This document shows positions 59,905 to 64,000 of a stretch of 64,000 nt of DNA, one piece after another. This stretch comes from an uncultured Pseudomonadota bacterium (GTDB taxonomy: Bacteria > Myxococcota_A > UBA796 > CAJQPC01), in the NCBI GenBank assembly GCA_913060515.1, contig CAJXRZ010000007.1, positions 62,001-126,000 of the forward strand, written 5' to 3'. Under the pieces are notes generated by a model. The model saw only the letters and a list, made by a program, of their open reading frames with translations, made no database searches and was not told where the DNA came from. The position numbers and the translations under genes are program-made. Position 1 is the first letter of the stretch. Every line of letters begins with the position of its first letter.

Positions 59905-62460
59905 TTGAGCCAAGCGGTCGCCAAGCTGAGCGGGGAGCTGCGGCTGCGGGCCTGCAAAGTGAACCTGGCCTCTCGGCGCGTGCATCGGCGGGATGGGACG
60001 GCCCTGCGGTTGACCTCACGGGAAGCGGAACTGCTGGCCCACCTGCGCCTTCGGAAGGGGGTGGCCGTCTCGCGCGCGGAGCTCTTGCAGGAGGTCTGGG
60101 GCTACGCCCCGAACGCCAGGACCCGGACCATCGACAGCACAGTCGCTCGGCTGCGCGCCAAGATCGAGCTGGACTCCAAGGAGCCCGACCACTTGCAGTC
60201 GGTCATCGGGGTGGGGTATCGGCTGCTGCTGGAGGCGCCGGAGCTCCCGTCCGGGCTGGTGGGCCGAAGCAAGGAGCTCGCTCAAGCCATGGCCCTGCTC
60301 CGGCAGGGCGCTGCGCTGACCCTGGTGGGTGTGGGGGGCCAAGGCAAGACCACCTTGGCCCGCGAGCTGGCGCGCCAGTGGACCGGCCCCCTGGTGCTGG
60401 TCGACCTGAGCCACCAGGTCGACCTGGACGGGGCCTGCGCGTTGATCCTCCGCATTGCTGGAGCGCAGGCCGCGGCCGACCCAGCCGCCGCGGTTCAGCG
60501 GCTGTGGCGCACCGGCCCGGACACCCTCTGGGTGCTGGACAACTGCGAGGACATCCGAGCAGAGCTGGCTCCCCTGGTCCAAGGAGGGACAGCCGCCGGC
60601 GGACGCTTCCTGCTGACCTCCCGAGTGGCGCTGGGCTTTCCCGCTGAACGGATCCTCCCCTTGCCGCCGATGGACCACGCCTCCGCCGTCGTGCTCTTTG
60701 AGCAGCAACTGGGCTCCCTGCTACAGCCAGCGGACCGCCCTCTGGTCGACCGCTTGGCGGGGCACCCGCTCTCGCTGACCATCGCTGGGGCCCGCGCTCG
60801 CCTGCTCTCCACAGACAGCCTGCGGACCACCCCAGAGGCGCTTCTGGGCTCTCTGGGGGGGCCCCTCACCCAGCCCGCGCGCCAGCTCACTCTGCGGAGC
60901 ATCCTGGAGAGCTCCTGGTCACTCCTAAAGCCCCACCAGCAGACCTGGGCGGAGCTGGCTTGGCTGGGACAGGGCGCCGTCTCCGGATTGGGCGCCCTGC
61001 TCTCGGCGCCTCCGGATTCGTGGATGGCGCTCCGAGCGCATGGACTGCTCCGACTGGACAGCGGACGCTTCTCCATGCCGGAGCTGGTCGCCGCCTTCGG
61101 CCGCCATCAAGGTGGCCCTCCACACGCGCTGACCCAACGTGCGCTGGCGGCGGCGGTGCAGTGGCTGGACGCCCTGGAGGGCCCTCAGCCAGGCCCTGCG
61201 CTGCAGCGCTTGCGCGATCTTCACCCCTTCTTGAGCGCAAGGCTGGAGACCCTGCGAGGCCCGGACGCGCACCGAGCCCTCCACGCGCTCTCCCCCCTGC
61301 AGGTGGCCGCCGGAGGACCGAGCCCGGGGGCTCTAGAGCGGGTACTGGCAGAACCCGGCCCCCCGGAGCTTCGGGCGCTGACCTTGCTTCGCGCTGCCCG
61401 CGCACAGGGTCCACAGGGCGCCCAGAGCGCCCAGGGCCACCTGCTCCAGGCGCTGGACCTGACCCCAGCTGGCCCCGTGCGCGCCCGCTGTCTCCGCCAG
61501 CTGGCCCTGGTGGAGAGCTACCTGCAGCGCAAGACCCAGGCCCTGGAGCGGGTGGAAGAAGCGGTCCAGTGCGCCGCTGGCGACCTAGGGGTCCAAGCCG
61601 AAGCCCTGTTGGTGCAGGCGTCCCTGCAAGAGCACTTCCACGGGGTCGACCCCCGCACCGACTACGAAGCGGCCCGCCGTGCCGCACAGTCCGCGGACGC
61701 CGCCTGGCCTCTGGCCCTGGCCCAGTGCTTGTTGGCCGCCCGATACGACGTGTTGGCCGACCCCGAGCTGCAGGGCGAGCTCTGGGACGAGAGCCTGGAC
61801 TTGCTCGAGGCACTGGGGGACCAGCGCCGAAGCGCCGTGTTCCGGCTCCTTCAGGTCCGGCACCTGCAGCATCGTGGCCAGCTGGAGCGCGCCCAGGACG
61901 AAGTACAGGCGCTGCTGTTGGGCCCCCTGGCCGATCCTGGCACGCCTGCCCGCACGACTGCGCTGCATCAGCTGGGGCTGCTCTCTCTGGACCTGGAGCG
62001 CTACAGCGACGCGGCCCGGCAGATCCAAGCGCTGCGCCGAGCGCCTACGGCCCTTCCGGGCCCACGCCAGGCTGACTTGGCGGACAGCCTGGAGCTCCGG
62101 CTCAAACTGCTCACGGAGCCCGAAGAGCGCCTTCCATCCGTGCTCGCCCAGCAGCCGGCCACACACCAGGACGGGCGGCTGCTGGCCGCGCTGCGTGGTG
62201 AGCCCTTGGTGCCTGCCGTGCCCAAGGGCTCCATCTCGGACCGGCGGGACAGCGCCCGGTGGGAAGCCGTGCTCGGTACACTAAATGGGGACAGCGATCA
62301 CCGTGACAGGAACCTGGACCTACTGGAGCGCCTGACCCGACCGGGCCACCTGCAGCTCCAGACAGATCTCGCTGTGCTCCGCGGCCACCCCCCACCGGCG
62401 ACGGTGGGTCATGTGGCCCGCGTTGCCCAGCGATGGCGGCACCGCGCTGGATTCAGCTGA
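59905..62460 (+). CDS. Winged-helix STAND (NB-ARC-like) ATPase regulator with TPR-type C-terminus
   Basis: 851 residues from the TTG at 59905, preceded by AAGGAG at 5-nt spacing, the best site in the frame. Residues about 15-110 are an OmpR/PhoB-type winged helix (LTSREAELLAHLRLRKGVAV, ELLQEVWGYAPNARTRTIDS, VGYRLLLE). Residues 118-400 are a STAND ATPase: P-loop VGVGGQGKTTLA, Walker B-like TLWVLDNCEDI, the sensor RFLLTSR, and a GLPL-like LAGHPLSLTIAGARA. Residues 450-850 are helical TPR-like repeats. This is the plan of MalT/AfsR-like transcription regulators, where ligand binding by the C-terminus allows ATP-driven assembly and DNA binding. The operator candidate just upstream suggests self-regulation. 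It is convergent with the LRR gene. Confidence 0.88.
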   Translation: MSQAVAKLSGELRLRACKVNLASRRVHRRDGTALRLTSREAELLAHLRLRKGVAVSRAELLQEVWGYAPNARTRTIDSTVARLRAKIELDSKEPDHLQSVIGVGYRLLLEAPELPSGLVGRSKELAQAMALLRQGAALTLVGVGGQGKTTLARELARQWTGPLVLVDLSHQVDLDGACALILRIAGAQAAADPAAAVQRLWRTGPDTLWVLDNCEDIRAELAPLVQGGTAAGGRFLLTSRVALGFPAERILPLPPMDHASAVVLFEQQLGSLLQPADRPLVDRLAGHPLSLTIAGARARLLSTDSLRTTPEALLGSLGGPLTQPARQLTLRSILESSWSLLKPHQQTWAELAWLGQGAVSGLGALLSAPPDSWMALRAHGLLRLDSGRFSMPELVAAFGRHQGGPPHALTQRALAAAVQWLDALEGPQPGPALQRLRDLHPFLSARLETLRGPDAHRALHALSPLQVAAGGPSPGALERVLAEPGPPELRALTLLRAARAQGPQGAQSAQGHLLQALDLTPAGPVRARCLRQLALVESYLQRKTQALERVEEAVQCAAGDLGVQAEALLVQASLQEHFHGVDPRTDYEAARRAAQSADAAWPLALAQCLLAARYDVLADPELQGELWDESLDLLEALGDQRRSAVFRLLQVRHLQHRGQLERAQDEVQALLLGPLADPGTPARTTALHQLGLLSLDLERYSDAARQIQALRRAPTALPGPRQADLADSLELRLKLLTEPEERLPSVLAQQPATHQDGRLLAALRGEPLVPAVPKGSISDRRDSARWEAVLGTLNGDSDHRDRNLDLLERLTRPGHLQLQTDLAVLRGHPPPATVGHVARVAQRWRHRAGFS

Positions 62461-64000
62461 ACCGCAGGAACGCCGAACTCTGTGGACTGCTCCGCACGGC
62501 CGAGAGATCGTGGTCCGCGCTCAAGACCGCGAGCGCAGGCAGCCCAGCGGATTCGGCCAGCCCCTGAAGGCCCTCCGCTGTGATGCCGGGATTGTCGCAG
62601 AGGTCGAGCACCTGCACCTGACGGGCTTGAGGATGCTCGACCAGCGCCCGAAGACCCACGTCAGACAGTGCGTTCTCGGACAGCTTGGCTTCTTGCCCCA
62701 AGTGCCCGCCGTCCAGCAGAGCCTGCAGCCCCGTATCTCCACTCTGCAGGCCGTGGAGTTCGTGGAGGGAACCGCTGGGTACCGCCGCCGCCAGGGTGCG
62801 GACCCCATCGGCCCCGAGCGGGTTGTCCCCCACCCGCAGGCTCTGCAGACCCGAGCAGCCTTCCCAAGCGGCGAGGGCCTCCGCGCCGACCGCCGTCAGG
62901 TGGGTCTGGTGGAGCGACAGGGAATTCAGCGGCAGGTTCAGCGCCGCGACCGCGGCAGCCGCAGCATCGCCAAGGGGGGCGCCCTGCAGCACCAGCGCTT
63001 GGAGCTGGGTGAAGGGCTGCAGCGCCGCCTGCACATCCACAAGCTGCGGAGACATCCACTCCATGGACCGCAGGGTCTTCCGCAGGTTGCCCTTCTTGGC
63101 CTTGGCGAAGGCCGCGTCCTCGACCCCAGCAGGTCCCGCAAAGTGGGTCAACCGGGGCTTGGCCGAGCCGAACAGCGCCGCCAACTGGGGGGACTCGTCC
63201 AGGTTGGTGGTGTTGGCGATCGAGAGCGACTCCAGCTGTTCCCAGAGCGCACCGCGCAGGGTCTTGGAGATGAACTTCTCCGGCAGCCAAGTCCCCGACA
63301 AGCGCAGCTCCCGGAGGGCCGCCGGTGGCTTCTTGAAGAGCCCGGGAAGGTCGTAGAGCAGGTTGTAGCTCAGGTCCAGGACCTCCAGCCGGTCGCCGAA
63401 GCAACCCTCCATCTCATGCAGGTTTCCGTTGTCTGAAACGTTCAGCCAACGCAGGTTCTGGAACCCTGGAGTCTGCAGGAAATCGCCCGCTCCCTTGGCC
63501 TTCACCTTGTTGCCACGCACGTCGAGCACCTCGACGGCGGTCTGGGTCTTGGCCTTGCCCCAAGAACGCAGGCCCTTGGGAGTCAGGCCGTTGGAGGCCA
63601 GGTACAGCTCCACAAGGGCTTCCTTGCGCTTGGCCAGGGCCCGCAGCCCCTTGTCGCTCAGGCCCGCATTCTCCAGCCGGACGTGGACCAGGCTCGGAAG
63701 TAGAGGGCCGGCCAGCACCTGAGCAACGGCATCCCCATCCGAGGTCAGGGACAGGTCCACGTGGGTCAGCCCCTCCAGCCCGGGTGCGCTCAACAGGGTG
63801 CTCAGCCCATCCAGATCCGCGCTCTTGAGCCGCAGCAGTTTCAGGGTCCGGAACTCCGACCACCAGGGAGCCTTCGCGCTCTCGGCCAGACCGCCGTGCA
63901 GCGCGACCAACATGCGCGTGGCGACCTCATTGCCCGATGCGCCCACCGGGATGAGGACCTGCGTGGCGTCGTCCCGGATGGCCGCCGTCCCCCCAAAGTG
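62453..64000 (-). CDS. Leucine-rich-repeat protein (partial, runs off right edge)
   Basis: At least 515 residues; the frame is open to the right edge, so the N-terminus is missing. Many LRR units follow the pattern LxxLxLxxNxL (LVELYLASNGLTPKGL, VEVLDVRGNKVKAKGA, LRWLNVSDNGNLHEM, LEVLDLSYNLLYDLPGL, LNSLSLHQTHLTAVGA, LQSLRVGDNPLGADGV). The visible start of the partial protein (FGGTAAIRDDATQVLIPVGA) is a distinct domain. It should bind other proteins. It overlaps the end of the STAND gene by 8 bp in the opposite direction, so transcription of one may affect the other. Confidence 0.85.
   Translation of the reverse strand, partial: HFGGTAAIRDDATQVLIPVGASGNEVATRMLVALHGGLAESAKAPWWSEFRTLKLLRLKSADLDGLSTLLSAPGLEGLTHVDLSLTSDGDAVAQVLAGPLLPSLVHVRLENAGLSDKGLRALAKRKEALVELYLASNGLTPKGLRSWGKAKTQTAVEVLDVRGNKVKAKGAGDFLQTPGFQNLRWLNVSDNGNLHEMEGCFGDRLEVLDLSYNLLYDLPGLFKKPPAALRELRLSGTWLPEKFISKTLRGALWEQLESLSIANTTNLDESPQLAALFGSAKPRLTHFAGPAGVEDAAFAKAKKGNLRKTLRSMEWMSPQLVDVQAALQPFTQLQALVLQGAPLGDAAAAAVAALNLPLNSLSLHQTHLTAVGAEALAAWEGCSGLQSLRVGDNPLGADGVRTLAAAVPSGSLHELHGLQSGDTGLQALLDGGHLGQEAKLSENALSDVGLRALVEHPQARQVQVLDLCDNPGITAEGLQGLAESAGLPALAVLSADHDLSAVRSSPQSSAFLRFS

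Overview
The window is GC-rich and densely coded, with no gap above about 230 bp. It comes from a Gram-negative bacterium: it carries lpxC, a TonB-dependent receptor and many short lipoproteins. The gene style suggests the Myxococcota or a neighbouring deltaproteobacterial lineage. This rests on a PEGA-domain Ser/Thr kinase, FG-GAP and MopE-type secreted proteins, a MYXO-CTERM-like tail, hybrid histidine kinases, an ECF factor with a caspase-like protease, a STAND regulator and many radical SAM enzymes. That placement is inferred from gene content only. An in-frame TGA in a SelW-like gene indicates that the organism also uses selenocysteine. No rRNA, tRNA, CRISPR array, insertion sequence or prophage was seen.

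Layout. 1-5.3 kb: a large radical SAM enzyme cut by the left edge, a glycosyltransferase with a coiled-coil tail, and a soluble chemotaxis receptor. 5.4-11.8 kb: secreted proteins (a sugar-dehydrogenase/cytochrome-type lipoprotein, an FG-GAP/ASPIC lipoprotein, small lipoproteins) and a SPASM radical SAM enzyme. 11.9-18.7 kb: PEGA kinase, cysH, hybrid histidine kinase, B12-type radical SAM enzyme and a methyltransferase. 18.7-24.7 kb: a tiny stand-alone plus-strand unit, then a coupled minus-strand operon reading TPR protein, VOC protein, MopE-like surface protein, ruvC, ruvA, ruvB, DUF192 protein, lpxC. 24.7-35.3 kb, mainly plus strand: a PEGA-like TPR protein, a RIO kinase with a long repetitive basic tail, an alpha-oxoamine synthase/SDR/metallo-hydrolase-like/membrane-protein run, a secreted protein, a GST, MsrB, and a signal-less beta-barrel-like protein.

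35.4-38.7 kb holds a three-gene coupled operon: ECF sigma factor, membrane anti-sigma-like protein, and a caspase-like protease with surface repeats. 39.9-46.3 kb holds a six-gene coupled operon: coiled-coil protein, GT-B glycosyltransferase, three radical SAM enzymes (two of them tandem paralogues), and a membrane-anchored protein with a duplicated aspartate-rich module. 46.5-52.5 kb has a second hybrid histidine kinase, the tRNA-modification genes trmO and trhO, a queD homologue and lipoproteins. 52.5-58 kb has a TonB-domain/TonB-receptor fusion, a Cys-rich lipoprotein, pirin, a degenerate aldo-keto reductase and a small metalloprotease. 58.35-58.57 kb is the selenoprotein gene, interrupted in frame by TGA. 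The right end has an HI0933-type flavoprotein, a winged-helix/STAND/TPR regulator with a possible operator, and a leucine-rich-repeat protein cut by the right edge.

Stop/start overlaps (ATGA, GTGA and an unusual TTGA form) are very common, so operons can be read with confidence. The most notable items are the SelW-like selenoprotein, the ECF/anti-sigma/caspase operon, the radical SAM/glycosyltransferase operon and the signal-less helical/beta-barrel protein.
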